From Streptomyces justiciae (GTDB lineage Bacteria > Actinomycetota > Actinomycetes > Streptomycetales > Streptomycetaceae): a stretch of 64,000 nt of DNA. A program made the translations under genes and the position numbers. Position 1 is the first letter of the stretch. Each line of letters begins with the position of its first letter. Of this stretch, positions 24,787 through 33,317 are shown piece after piece. The notes beneath the pieces are model-generated. The model searched no databases and was not told the DNA's origin. It worked only from the letters and a program-made list of their open reading frames with translations. The stretch lies in NCBI RefSeq assembly GCF_015163075.1, contig NZ_JADDXU010000009.1:124001-188000 (forward strand), in the 5' to 3' direction.

Positions 24787-26333
24787 CCCAAGCGCAAGGG
24801 GGGGTCCGCGGCTGGGCCGCGGCTCGCAAGGGACATCTGTCGCGGCTGCGTTTCACCAGTCTGCGGCTGCGGCTCGTCGTCGTCTTCGGTCTCGTCGCGC
24901 TCACCGCCGCCGTGTCGGCGTCCGGTATCGCGTACTGGCTCAACCGCGAGGCGGTGCTCACCCGCACCCAGGACGCGGTGCTGCGGGACTTCCAGCAGGA
25001 GATGCAGAACCGCGCGGGCCTGCTGCGGGCCCACCCCGAGCAGTACGAACTCCAGCGCACCGCCCGGGAGATGGCGACCAGCAGCCAGCGCTTCAGCGTG
25101 CTGCTCGTCGCGCAGGACTCCGGCGGCACGGACATCTCCGCCAACTCCGGTGCCCTGAACGGCTTCTCGCTCGAGGACGTGCCCAAGTCGCTGCGCACGG
25201 CGGTGGGCGAGGAACAGAAGGTCGACTCCAACAACAAGTACGCGTACCACCTGTACTGGCAGCGCGTGGTGGAGGACGGCACCCCGTATCTGGTGGCCGG
25301 TACGAAGGTCATCAACGGCGGCACCACCGGGTACATGCTGAAGTCCCTGGAGCCGGAGGCGAAGGACCTCAACTCCCTTGCCTGGTCGCTCGGGATCGCG
25401 ACCGGTCTCGCCCTGATCGGCTCGGCGCTGCTGGCGCAGGCCGCCGCGACGACCGTGCTGAAGCCGGTGCACCGGCTCGGGGTCGCCGCCCGCCGGCTGG
25501 GCGAGGGCAAGCTGGACACTCGGCTCCGGGTGTCCGGGACCGACGAACTCGCCGATCTGTCACGGACGTTCAACGACGCGGCCGAGGCGCTGGAGAAGCG
25601 TGTCGACGACATGGCCGCGCGGGACGAGGCGTCCCGGCGGTTCGTGGCGGACATGAGCCATGAACTGCGCACGCCGCTCACCGCGATCACCGCGGTGACG
25701 GAGATCCTGGAGGAGGAGCTGGAGGCGGAGTCGGGTTCGATGGACCCGATGATCGAGCCCGCCGTACGGCTCGTCGTCAGCGAGACGCGCCGCCTCAACG
25801 ACCTCGTCGAGAACCTCATGGAGGTCACCCGCTTCGACGCGGGCACCGCCCGCCTGGTCCTCGACGACGTCGACGTCGCCGACCAGATCACCGCCTGCAT
25901 CGACGCGCGGGCCTGGCTGGACGCGGTGGACCTGGACGCCGAGCGCGGCATCCACGCCCGTCTCGACCCGCGCCGCCTGGACGTGATCCTGGCGAACCTG
26001 ATCGGCAACGCCCTCAAGCACGGCGGCTCGCCGGTGCGGGTCGCGGTGCGCACCGCGGACGACTCGGTCGTCATCGAGGTGCGCGACCACGGGCCCGGCA
26101 TCCCCGAGGACGTCCTGCCGCACGTCTTCGACCGCTTCTACAAGGCGAGCGCCTCCCGCCCCCGCTCCGAGGGCAGCGGACTCGGCCTCTCCATCGCCCT
26201 GGAGAACGCCCACATCCACGGCGGCGAGATCACCGCCGCCAACTCCCCCGAGGGCGGCGCGGTGTTCACGCTCCGGCTGCCCAGGGACGCGTCGGAGCTG
26301 GCGCAGGAGGGCGAGGAGAAGAAGAGCTCATGA
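24783..26333 (+). CDS. afsQ2: Sensor histidine kinase AfsQ2
   Basis: 516-aa membrane kinase. Helix 1 about 31-52, extracytoplasmic sensor about 53-200, helix 2 about 201-223, HAMP to about 276, dimerisation domain with phospho-H293 in DMSHELRTPLTAI, and an ATPase domain with N-box NLIGNALKHGG, G1 DHGPGIPED and G2 GSGLGLSIA. GTG start within the end of afsQ1 (4-bp overlap). It phosphorylates AfsQ1. A lipoprotein gene overlaps its end and may provide a sensing partner outside the membrane. Confidence 0.96.
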   Translation: MTQAQGGVRGWAAARKGHLSRLRFTSLRLRLVVVFGLVALTAAVSASGIAYWLNREAVLTRTQDAVLRDFQQEMQNRAGLLRAHPEQYELQRTAREMATSSQRFSVLLVAQDSGGTDISANSGALNGFSLEDVPKSLRTAVGEEQKVDSNNKYAYHLYWQRVVEDGTPYLVAGTKVINGGTTGYMLKSLEPEAKDLNSLAWSLGIATGLALIGSALLAQAAATTVLKPVHRLGVAARRLGEGKLDTRLRVSGTDELADLSRTFNDAAEALEKRVDDMAARDEASRRFVADMSHELRTPLTAITAVTEILEEELEAESGSMDPMIEPAVRLVVSETRRLNDLVENLMEVTRFDAGTARLVLDDVDVADQITACIDARAWLDAVDLDAERGIHARLDPRRLDVILANLIGNALKHGGSPVRVAVRTADDSVVIEVRDHGPGIPEDVLPHVFDRFYKASASRPRSEGSGLGLSIALENAHIHGGEITAANSPEGGAVFTLRLPRDASELAQEGEEKKSS

Positions 26334-26980
26334 CGGTACGAGACCTCGGGGCCGTACGCGACCTCGTGCGCGTACGACGCCTCCTTGCGCTGCCGGTGGC
26401 GCTGCCCCTGCTGGCCGCGGTGCTCACCGGGTGCGGCATCCGGGCCACCGAGGTGCCGACCGACTTCGGTCCCGCGCCGTCCCGGGTGGCCTGCTCCGCC
26501 TCCTCGCCGGACATCTCGACGCAGTCCTCGCGCGGGCTGCCGGTGCAGGTGTTCCTGCTGTGCGGTTCGTCGCTGGTGGCCGTCGACCGGACGGTGAGCG
26601 TCGAGGACGGTACGACGGACTCGCGGCGCCGGGTCCAGGTCGCGCAGGAACTGCTCAACCAGCTCGCGGCGGCCCCGTCGTCCGGTGAGCAGGAGGCCGG
26701 GTACACCACCACGGTCCGCGACGGCATGACGGTGAGCGGGCCGCGCCCCGACGACCCCGACGACACCCTGAGGCTGAGCTTCCCGCCGGACGCGCTCACA
26801 GATTCGGCTCTCGCCCAGATCGTCTGCACGTTCTCCGACTCGGCGGCGGCCGAGGGCGACGGCTCGGTCATCCTCGGCGGCCCGGACAAGGCCCCCCTGC
26901 GCAGCTACGAGTGCACGGACGACGTCCGGGCCGCCCCGAACACCGAGAAGCCGCCGTCTTCGGAGGTCACGGGCGGCTGA
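26330..26980 (+). CDS. AfsQ2-linked lipoprotein
   Basis: 216 aa. The signal peptide has a type II cleavage site (LPLLAAVLTGC, Cys at about residue 35), so the protein is membrane-anchored and extracytoplasmic. The mature part carries the conserved pattern of GerMN-like or LpqB-neighbour lipoproteins (LPVQVFLLCGSSLVAVDR, VQVAQELLNQLAAAP), with four or so Cys that could form disulfides. ATGA overlap with afsQ2 places it in the same operon; the matching S. coelicolor gene (SCO4905, from memory) has been treated as part of the AfsQ system. Likely a modulator of AfsQ2. Confidence 0.85.
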   Translation: MTVRDLGAVRDLVRVRRLLALPVALPLLAAVLTGCGIRATEVPTDFGPAPSRVACSASSPDISTQSSRGLPVQVFLLCGSSLVAVDRTVSVEDGTTDSRRRVQVAQELLNQLAAAPSSGEQEAGYTTTVRDGMTVSGPRPDDPDDTLRLSFPPDALTDSALAQIVCTFSDSAAAEGDGSVILGGPDKAPLRSYECTDDVRAAPNTEKPPSSEVTGG

Positions 26981-27084
26981 GGGACGGGCGACCGGCGGCT
27001 GCCGTACCCCTGTGGCGCACGCCTCACGCAGGCGCGTGGGGGGATTCCGGAACCGATCGAGCCGGGGGTGGCGTCTAGGGGGGC

Positions 27085-27621
27085 GTGCAGCGTCAAGGCT
27101 TCATCGGCGGCAACGCCGCGATCCGTGTCCGTGCGGCAGGAGGTGTCCTCCTCGTCGCACACCTCGCGTTCGTCGCCTGGTTCACGCTGCGTCCCCTGGA
27201 CGTCCCCTGGGTGATGCCGCCCAATCTGACGCCGTTCGCCGGCATCCGGGCCGACCTGGCCCTGGGTTGGCCCGAGGCGGCCCGGCGGATCGCCGAGGGC
27301 CTCGCCCTGCTGGCTCCGCTCGGTGTGCTGCTGCCCACGGTCCACGGCAGGCTGTGGACCTCGACGCTGGGCTCCCTGGTCCGTACGGCCGCCGCGGGCG
27401 CCCTGGTCTCCCTGGGCATCCTGCTGCTCCAGACCGGCGTGCCCGGCCGGGTCCCGGACGTGGACTCCCTGCTCCTGAACACGGCCGGCGTGGTCCTCGC
27501 CCATGCCGCCGTCGTCCCCGCGGCCCGCTCCCGGCTGCGCCGCGCCCGGACCGCCGTCCCCCAGGAGGAAGCGGCTCAGGGTCGGACCCCGACGTTTCCC
27601 AGGGTCGGGATCGCACCGTAG
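27085..27621 (+). CDS. VanZ-family membrane protein
   Basis: 178 aa with four membrane helices: VLLVAHLAFVAWFTL, IAEGLALLAPLGVLLP, LVRTAAAGALVSLGILLLQ and LLLNTAGVVLAHAAVV. FTLRPLD near the start, NLTPFAGI and the GRVPDVDSLLLNTAG motif are typical of VanZ-like proteins, whose founding member gives low-level teicoplanin resistance; most are of unknown role. GTG 27085 is preceded by a G-run serving as ribosome binding site. Probably monocistronic. Confidence 0.85.
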   Translation: MQRQGFIGGNAAIRVRAAGGVLLVAHLAFVAWFTLRPLDVPWVMPPNLTPFAGIRADLALGWPEAARRIAEGLALLAPLGVLLPTVHGRLWTSTLGSLVRTAAAGALVSLGILLLQTGVPGRVPDVDSLLLNTAGVVLAHAAVVPAARSRLRRARTAVPQEEAAQGRTPTFPRVGIAP

Positions 27622-27722
27622 AGCGACGCTTTGCCCCCTTCGTCTCCGTAGCGTTGATGGCAGATGAGGCGACCGGACAAGCCGGTGGAGAAGCCTCCGC
27701 GACGCTCACGAAGGAGCAGATG

Positions 27723-27932
27723 ATGAACCGCCTTGCCCGCCCCACCCACGGCCGGATGATCGGCGGAGTGTGCGCCGCGCTGGCTCGGCGCTTCGGCACC
27801 TCCGCGACCACGATGCGGGTGATCTTCCTGCTCTCGTGCCTCCTGCCCGGCCCGCAGTTCCTGCTCTACATCGCCCTGTGGATCCTGTTCCCGTCCGAGG
27901 GCAAGGCCGGCAAGACGCAGGCCGCCTGGTAA
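27723..27932 (+). CDS. PspC-domain small membrane protein
   Basis: 69 aa: MNRLARPTHGRMIGGVCAAL opens a PspC domain that continues ARRFGTSATTMRVIFLLSCL and ends with a helix (FLLYIALWILFPSE). AAGGAG at 27711-27716 lies six bases before ATG 27723 and decides the start; ATG 27720 is one codon earlier. The longer open frame from 27657 is unlikely to be translated. PspC proteins sense or respond to membrane stress in the phage-shock system; no other psp genes are nearby. Confidence 0.85.
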   Translation: MNRLARPTHGRMIGGVCAALARRFGTSATTMRVIFLLSCLLPGPQFLLYIALWILFPSEGKAGKTQAAW

Positions 27933-27946
27933 CTCCCGCTCGCAGA

Positions 27947-27996
27947 AACGCCGATGGGGCGCACCCGGATCAAGGGGTGCGCCCCATCGGGGCGTT
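27947..27996. terminator. Hairpin terminator after the PspC gene
   Basis: CGATGGGGCGCACCC (27952-27966) pairs with GGGTGCGCCCCATCG (27975-27989), extended outward by AACG/CGTT. It lies between the PspC gene and the convergent exported-protein gene and can serve both. Confidence 0.85.
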
Positions 27997-28008
27997 CGAG
28001 GGCGCCGC

Positions 28009-28368
28009 TCAGCCCAGCGGGAGCCCGTTCACCGGCAGGCCGTGCGTGGGCAGACCGGTCTGACCCACCGGCAGACCACCGAGGAGGCCGGCGACCGGGG
28101 CGGTCGGGCCGTCGGCGAGCACCTTCTGGGCGGCAGGCTGCACGGCGGACAGGCCCGCGGCGACCGCCGGCTGCGCCTGCGACAGGGCCTCACCGGCACC
28201 GGGCAGCGCCTGGGAGACGTTCTCCGCCGGGAGCGTCTTGGTGACGGTGTCCAGCGCCTGGGAGGCGTCCGGAACGGCCGGGGCGGCGTTCGCGGCGCCC
28301 GCGCCGGCGGCGGCGAAGGCGGCACCGAGGGCGGCGACACCGAGGGTCTTGGCAGCAGACTGCTTCAT
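28009..28368 (-). CDS. Small secreted protein, unknown function
   Basis: 119 aa. Signal peptide MKQSAAKTLGVAALGAAFAA and onward, with an ANA-A type cleavage near residue 28. The mature chain is Ala/Gly/Leu/Pro-rich without Cys and ends with repeated GLPxxGLP units. ATG 28368 is fixed by GAGGAC eight bases upstream. Resembles the exported protein at 21516. No catalytic motif. Confidence 0.78.
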   Translation of the reverse strand: MKQSAAKTLGVAALGAAFAAAGAGAANAAPAVPDASQALDTVTKTLPAENVSQALPGAGEALSQAQPAVAAGLSAVQPAAQKVLADGPTAPVAGLLGGLPVGQTGLPTHGLPVNGLPLG

Positions 28369-28509
28369 GAAATTGCGTCCTCGAAATGAGATGACGGTGG
28401 GTGTGAGCGGTCCACGACCGTAAACATGCCAGGCCACCCGCCGCAAACATCGAAATGCGGACGGATTGTGAATACCCGTCCGCATTCCGAATCGCGTTTC
28501 GGCCCCCGA

Positions 28510-29673
28510 TCAGCCCTCTTCCCCGACAGAACCGCTGGTGGAGGCGGTCTGCTGGAACAGCCATTCGGACTTCAGCTCGGCATATCCGGGCTTGATGACG
28601 TCATTGATCATCGCCAGTCGTTCATCGAAAGGAATGAACGCTGATTTCATCGCATTGACGGAGAACCACTGCATGTCGTCGAGCGTGTAGCCGAATGCTC
28701 CGACCAGATGCTCGAATTCCCGGCTCATGCTCGTGCCGGACATCAGCCGGTTGTCGGTGTTCACCGTGGCCCGGAAATGCAGCCGCCGCAGCAGCCCGAT
28801 CGGGTGCTCCGCATAGGAGGCGGCGGCGCCGGTCTGGAGGTTGGAGCTGGGGCACAGCTCCAGCGGGACGCGCTTGTCGCGGACGTAGGAGGCGAGCCGG
28901 CCGAGCTTGACGCTCCCGTCGTCCTGCACCTCGATGTCGTCGATGATCCGCACCCCGTGCCCGAGCCGGTCGGCGCCGCACCACTGCAACGCCTGCCAGA
29001 TCGACGGCAGCCCGAAGGCCTCCCCGGCATGGATGGTGAAGTGGTTGTTCTCCCGCTTGAGGTACTCGAAGGCGTCGAGATGCCGGGTGGGCGGGAACCC
29101 GGCCTCCGCACCCGCGATGTCGAAGCCGACGACGCCCAAGTCGCGGTAACGGTTGGCGAGTTCGGCGATCTCCAGGGCACGGGCGGCATGCCGCATGGCG
29201 GTGAGGAGGGCGCCCACGCGGATGCGGTACCCGTCCTCGCGGGCCCGCCGCTCGCCTTCCCGGAAACCCTCGTTGACGGCCTCGACGACCTCTTCGAGGG
29301 TCAGCCCCTTCTCCAGGTGCTGCTCCGGCGCGTACCGCACCTCGGCGTAGACGACCCCGTCCGCGGCGAGGTCCTCGGCGCACTCGGCGGCGACCCGCAC
29401 CAGCGCGTCCCGGGTCTGCATCACGCCGACGGTGTGCGAGAAGGTCTCCAAGTACCGTTCCAGCGAACCGGAGTCGGCGGCCTCGCGGAACCAGATGCCG
29501 AGCTTGTCGGCGTCGTGCTCGGGGAGTTGGGTGTACCCGGTCTCCCGGGCGAGCTCGACGATCGTGCCGGGACGCAGCCCGCCGTCGAGGTGATCGTGCA
29601 GCAGAACCTTGGGCGCCCGGCGGATCTGGTCCGAGCTCGGGGTCTTCCCCATCCGGTCAGTCTGGCTCGTCAT
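28510..29673 (-). CDS. add: Adenosine deaminase
   Basis: 387-aa zinc enzyme converting (deoxy)adenosine to (deoxy)inosine, which PNP then splits. LLHDHLDGGLRP carries the first His pair, FTIHAGEAFG the third His and catalytic Glu, RLGHGVRI the next His, and TVNTDNRLMSG the metal-binding Asp. Length normal. ATG 29673; a CTACGCGCGTAG operator lies 17 bp upstream, tying it to the nucleoside regulon. Likely monocistronic. Confidence 0.96.
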   Translation of the reverse strand: MTSQTDRMGKTPSSDQIRRAPKVLLHDHLDGGLRPGTIVELARETGYTQLPEHDADKLGIWFREAADSGSLERYLETFSHTVGVMQTRDALVRVAAECAEDLAADGVVYAEVRYAPEQHLEKGLTLEEVVEAVNEGFREGERRAREDGYRIRVGALLTAMRHAARALEIAELANRYRDLGVVGFDIAGAEAGFPPTRHLDAFEYLKRENNHFTIHAGEAFGLPSIWQALQWCGADRLGHGVRIIDDIEVQDDGSVKLGRLASYVRDKRVPLELCPSSNLQTGAAASYAEHPIGLLRRLHFRATVNTDNRLMSGTSMSREFEHLVGAFGYTLDDMQWFSVNAMKSAFIPFDERLAMINDVIKPGYAELKSEWLFQQTASTSGSVGEEG

Positions 29674-29689
29674 TTCCGCACTCTAACTC

Positions 29690-29701
29690 CTACGCGCGTA
29701 G
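29690..29701. promoter_or_regulatory. CTACGCGCGTAG operator upstream of add
   Basis: Perfect palindrome 17 bp before the add ATG. On the coding strand the sequence continues GAGTTAGAGTGCGGAA to the start codon, so the site would overlap the promoter or the first transcribed bases. Confidence 0.77.
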
Positions 29702-29786
29702 ATCGCGCGCTGTACAACACCGCCGATACGTAACGGTGACCGCCCCGACAGGTGGCGTACACCGTTGCTTCTGACACTGTTCTGTC

Positions 29787-30548
29787 ATGGCACAGCAATC
29801 GACGCCGGTTCGCACGGCCCGGCTGGGGCGGGCACCGGGGCCGGAACCGACGGCGGTGAGCGGCGTGGTGCTGCTGCTCCCCTCCGGCGAGGAGGTCTCC
29901 GAACGCAGACCGTCGCCCATGATGGCCAACGCCGCCGTCCGCGGCCTCGGCCGCCGACTGGCCCGCGCGGGCCGCGCGGACGGGCTGGCCACGCACGTCG
30001 TCCACTACCGCTATCGCGGCTGGAACGGCTCGGAGGCCCACCTCGCGCGCGACGCGGCATGGGCCGCGGACGAGGTCGTACGACGGTACGGCGACGTCTC
30101 CGTGTGCCTCGCCGGAGTCGGCATGGGCGGGCGGGCGGCGCTCCACGCGGGCGGGCACGAGGCCGTCAACTCCGTGGTGGCGCTGGCCCCTTGGCTGCCG
30201 GAGGAGGACGTGGCGGCGCCACCCGAACCGGTGAAGCAGCTCGCGGGGCGGCGGGTGCTGGTCGTGCACGGCACGCATGACGAACGTACCGACCCGGAGT
30301 TGTCGTTCCGCCTCGCGGCGCGGGCGAAGAAGGCGAACCGGGATGTGTGCCGGTTCGAAGTGCACGCCGACGGGCACGGGTTGCGGCAGTACCGGGAGGA
30401 AGTGCTGGCGCTGGCCGAGGACTTCGTGATGGGGGCGTTGTTCGGGAGGCCGTTGTCGCGGCCGGTGGAGGATGCGTTGGCTGCTCCGCCGCCGTTGGGG
30501 TTGCGGATGCCGTTGGCTTCTGGGTTCGGGCGGAGTTTGCGGCGGTAG
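29787..30548 (+). CDS. Alpha/beta-hydrolase fold protein without the nucleophilic serine
   Basis: 253 aa dienelactone-hydrolase-like fold. SGVVLLLPSGEEVSE opens the sheet, LVVHGTHDERTDPE is the usual acid strand and VHADGHGLRQY holds the His. The nucleophile elbow, normally G-x-S-x-G, reads GVGMGG here (at 30115-30132), so the catalytic Ser is replaced by Gly. It therefore may not be a hydrolase, unless another residue substitutes. Divergent from add across a 113-bp gap and possibly controlled from the same region. No close function recognised. Confidence 0.75.
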   Translation: MAQQSTPVRTARLGRAPGPEPTAVSGVVLLLPSGEEVSERRPSPMMANAAVRGLGRRLARAGRADGLATHVVHYRYRGWNGSEAHLARDAAWAADEVVRRYGDVSVCLAGVGMGGRAALHAGGHEAVNSVVALAPWLPEEDVAAPPEPVKQLAGRRVLVVHGTHDERTDPELSFRLAARAKKANRDVCRFEVHADGHGLRQYREEVLALAEDFVMGALFGRPLSRPVEDALAAPPPLGLRMPLASGFGRSLRR

Positions 30549-30590
30549 GGCCATAGGGGTGGCGGCAGTTCGGCGGCTGCGGGTGCGTCG

Positions 30591-30620
30591 TGGCTGGTCG
30601 CGCAGTTCCCCGCGCCCCTA
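30591..30620 (-). repeat. Dispersed 3'-end repeat, copy 3
   Basis: Same core as at 1037, on the minus strand, directly following the LysR gene; the LysR stop TAG supplies its first bases. Upstream plus-strand bases CGGCGGCTGCGGGTGCGTCG extend the match to about 50 bp, showing the full repeat is longer than the core. Confidence 0.85.
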
Positions 30621-31580
30621 GGCGGGCAGCAGATTCCCCCTTCTTGAGAGGAGGAACTTCTTGAAGGCTGCCACTGGCGGAGTGTCCGGGTGGCCGTCGA
30701 GCCACGCGACGCCGATTTCCCGTGCCGCCCTCGGGGCTGTGACCGTCAGTTCGGCAACCCCCGGGCGCGCCACGGCCGGAGGAGGCAATAGCGCCACCCC
30801 CAAGCCCGCCGCCACCAACCCCCTCAGCGTTTCCGCTTCCTCGCCCTCGAAGGCCACCCTCGGGCGGAAGCCTGCCTCCTTGCACAGGTCGTCAGTGATT
30901 CTGCGCAGGCCGTAGCCCGGTTCCAGGGTCACGAAGGTCTCGTCGGCGGCCTCGGCGAGGCGGATGCGCTTGCGGGAGGCGAGAGGGTGGTCGGCCGGGA
31001 CTACGAGGCGCAGCTTCTGCTCGTCGAGGCGGCGGGCTACGAGGTCGGGGGCGTCGGGGACCGGGGAGGTGAGGCAGAGGTCGAGTTCGCCCGCACGCAG
31101 GCGTTCGATCATCGCCTCGCCGTAGTTCTGGACGAGGCTGAAGCGGACGCGGGGATGGTCGGCGCGGAAGGCACGGATCAGGCCGGGGACGGTCTCGGAG
31201 CCCATGGTGTGGAGGAAACCGAAGGCAACCTTGCCGGTGGCCGGGTCGGCGTCGGCGCGTACCTCCTCGGCGGCGCGGTCGATCTCGGCGAGGGCGCGTT
31301 CGATGTGGGTGAGGAAGGCACGCCCTGACGGGGTGAGGGAGACCGTGCGGCCGATGCGGGCGAACAGGTCGACGCCCAGGTCCTGTTCGAGGCGGACCAT
31401 CGCGCGGGAGAGCGTGGACTGGGGGACGTTCATCTCCAGGGCAGCCCGGGTGACGTGCTCGGTGCGGGCGACGCCGGCGAAGTAGGCGAGCCGCGGGGCC
31501 AGCAGCATCGACATCTCCGACGTGTCTTCTGTGTCACTGGACGGTGACAGGCGGGGCTGTGAGCTGGGTTGATGCACCAT
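30618..31580 (-). CDS. LysR-family transcriptional regulator
   Basis: 320 aa. Winged HTH about residues 38-95 (LAYFAGVARTEHVTRAALEMNVPQSTLSRAMVRLEQDLGVDLF), then a periplasmic-binding-like effector domain (KVAFGFLHTMGSETVPGLI, LDLCLTSPVPDAPDLV, LRLVVPADHPLA). Divergent from an MFS exporter gene, the classical LysR layout, so it most likely controls that gene in response to a transported compound. The start may be ATG 31580 (MVHQPSS) or the internal MSMLLAPRL; the first gives a 35-residue unstructured leader. Confidence 0.88.
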   Translation of the reverse strand: MVHQPSSQPRLSPSSDTEDTSEMSMLLAPRLAYFAGVARTEHVTRAALEMNVPQSTLSRAMVRLEQDLGVDLFARIGRTVSLTPSGRAFLTHIERALAEIDRAAEEVRADADPATGKVAFGFLHTMGSETVPGLIRAFRADHPRVRFSLVQNYGEAMIERLRAGELDLCLTSPVPDAPDLVARRLDEQKLRLVVPADHPLASRKRIRLAEAADETFVTLEPGYGLRRITDDLCKEAGFRPRVAFEGEEAETLRGLVAAGLGVALLPPPAVARPGVAELTVTAPRAAREIGVAWLDGHPDTPPVAAFKKFLLSRRGNLLPA

Positions 31581-31601
31581 GGGAACGATTATGGCGAGTT
31601 C

Positions 31602-31616
31602 ATGCATTGGACGCAT
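31602..31616. promoter_or_regulatory. LysR-type box between the LysR and MFS genes
   Basis: ATGC-N7-GCAT (ATGCATTGGACGCAT) fits the T-N11-A dyad of LysR regulators and sits 22 bp from the LysR start and 28 bp from the MFS start in the divergent promoter region. Confidence 0.55.
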
Positions 31617-31643
31617 CAACGCAGGTGGTCGTAGCTTCGAGTC

Positions 31644-32912
31644 ATGCCTGCCAGTACCGAGGCGTCCACCACCCGCGTGGGCGCCGACCCCGTCGTTCCT
31701 GTCGTCGACTCCCGTATGTCCCCGGGCGACCCCGGTTACCGCCGGATGAGCTTCGCCCTCTTCCTCGCCGGTGTCGCGACCTTCGCTCTCCTCTATTCCA
31801 CGCAGGCCCTTCTGCCGCTGATCTCCGACGAGTTCGGGGTGGCGGCGAGCGACGCGAGCTGGACGGTCGCGGCGGCGACGGGTGGACTGGCGCTGTTCGT
31901 GCTTCCCATGAGCGCGCTGTCCGAGCGGTTCGGACGGCGTACGGTCATGACGGCCTCGCTGGCCGTGGCGGTGACCGTCGGACTCCTCGTCCCCCTCGCG
32001 CCCTCGCTGCCGGCGCTGGTCGCGCTGCGGGCGGTGCAGGGTGCGGCGCTGGCGGGGCTGCCGGCCTCGGCCACCGCGTATCTGGCGGAGGAGGTCCGGC
32101 CCAAGGCGCTGATCACGGCCATCGGACTGTTCGTCGCGGGCAACAGTGTCGGCGGGATGAGTGGCCGGGTCATCACCGGCTGGGTGGCTCAGGAGTGGGG
32201 CTGGCGGGTCGCCCTCGGGGTGATCGGCGTGATCGCGGTCGGGTGCGCGGTGGCGTTCCGGCTGCTGCTGCCGGCGCCGAAGCACTTCGTCGCGGGGTCG
32301 CTGCGGCCTCGGGTGCTGGTGGGGACGGTCCGGGACCACCTGGCCAACCCGCTGCTGCGGCGGCTCTACGCGATCGGCGCGCTGTTCATGACCGTCTTCG
32401 GCGGCGTGTACACGGTGATCGGCTACCGGCTGACGGAGGCGCCGTTCGGGCTTCCGCAGGGTGTCATCGGGTCGATCTTCCTGATCTACCTGGTGGGCAC
32501 GGTGTCGGCGTCGACGGCCGGTCGGCTGGTGGGGCGTCTGGGGCGTCGAGGTGCGCTGTACGCGGCCGGCGCGACCACCACGGCGGGCCTGGTCCTGTCC
32601 CTCGCCGACTCCCTCGTGCTGGTCCTGCTGGGGCTGGTGCTGATCACGGGCGGCTTCTTCGCGGGGCACGCGGTGGCGTCGTCGGCGGTGAGCAAGACGG
32701 CGACGGAGGGCCGCGCCCAGGCGTCCGCGCTGTACCAGTCGGCGTACTACATCGGCTCCAGCGCGGGCAGCACGGTCGGCGCGCTCGCCTTCCACGCGGG
32801 CGGCTGGGCCGGAACGGTGGGGGTCGGACTGCTGGCGGTACTGGGTGTCGTGACGATCACCCTCCTCGGAACGCGTGCGGCTCGGGTTCAGCAGCGGCTC
32901 CTGACTGCCTGA
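31644..32912 (+). CDS. MFS transporter (YnfM/AraJ-like drug or sugar efflux type)
   Basis: 422 aa with twelve predicted membrane helices after a 35-residue hydrophilic N-terminus. Motif A appears between helices 2 and 3 as SALSERFGRRTVM. FALLYSTQALLPLISDEFG in helix 1 is typical of the YnfM/bacillibactin-exporter branch. The ATG at 31644 leaves only a 63-bp gap to the divergent LysR gene. Probably a proton-driven exporter whose substrate also acts on the LysR protein. Confidence 0.88.
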   Translation: MPASTEASTTRVGADPVVPVVDSRMSPGDPGYRRMSFALFLAGVATFALLYSTQALLPLISDEFGVAASDASWTVAAATGGLALFVLPMSALSERFGRRTVMTASLAVAVTVGLLVPLAPSLPALVALRAVQGAALAGLPASATAYLAEEVRPKALITAIGLFVAGNSVGGMSGRVITGWVAQEWGWRVALGVIGVIAVGCAVAFRLLLPAPKHFVAGSLRPRVLVGTVRDHLANPLLRRLYAIGALFMTVFGGVYTVIGYRLTEAPFGLPQGVIGSIFLIYLVGTVSASTAGRLVGRLGRRGALYAAGATTTAGLVLSLADSLVLVLLGLVLITGGFFAGHAVASSAVSKTATEGRAQASALYQSAYYIGSSAGSTVGALAFHAGGWAGTVGVGLLAVLGVVTITLLGTRAARVQQRLLTA

Positions 32913-32978
32913 GCCGCACGTCCCGCTCCCCCTGTCTTCCCCCTGGTCGAGGTCGGTCGGCCAGGGGGATGGCTTTTC

Positions 32979-33195
32979 TCGCCCCCGCCGCCCCTACCCG
33001 TCCCATCCTCCAGGGGCTGCCGCCCCTTCGACCCCGCTCCCAGGGGGCGCTGCCCCCTGGACCCCCGCTCCTCAAACGCCGGAGGGCTGATCTACCAGCC
33101 CGTCCGGCGTTTGAGGACGAGGCCCGTTCAGGGCCGAAGCGGGGGTCTGGGGGCGCAGCCCCCAGGGATGGGACGGGTAGGGGCGGCGGGGGCGA
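32979..33195. repeat. 217-bp nested inverted repeat element
   Basis: This fills most of the 405-bp gap between the MFS and sigma factor genes. Outer arms 32979-33008 and 33166-33195 are perfect 30-bp reverse complements. Middle arms share the 12.5-kb element motif (GGGGGC..GCCCCCTGGACC at 33043-33067 against GGTCTGGGGGCGCAGCCCCC at 33144-33163). Inner arms TCCTCAAACGCCGGA (33069-33083) and TCCGGCGTTTGAGGA (33103-33117) are perfect. The whole could fold into one long stem or cruciform. No coding potential seen. Confidence 0.9.
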
Positions 33196-33317
33196 AAGAA
33201 AGTCCTGACCTGCACGTTTGCTCACTCCGCACGCCATTGTCAGTGGCCTGCGATAGCTTCGAACGTGCTGGGCGCAAAGGCGCGACACAGAACGGCCACA
33301 GGGGTGGGTGGACGACG

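Noticed and set aside
24109..26980. A new signal-transduction system at 24-27 kb
   Set aside because: Sequence motifs and gene order identify the known AfsQ1/AfsQ2 pair with its lipoprotein and SigQ.
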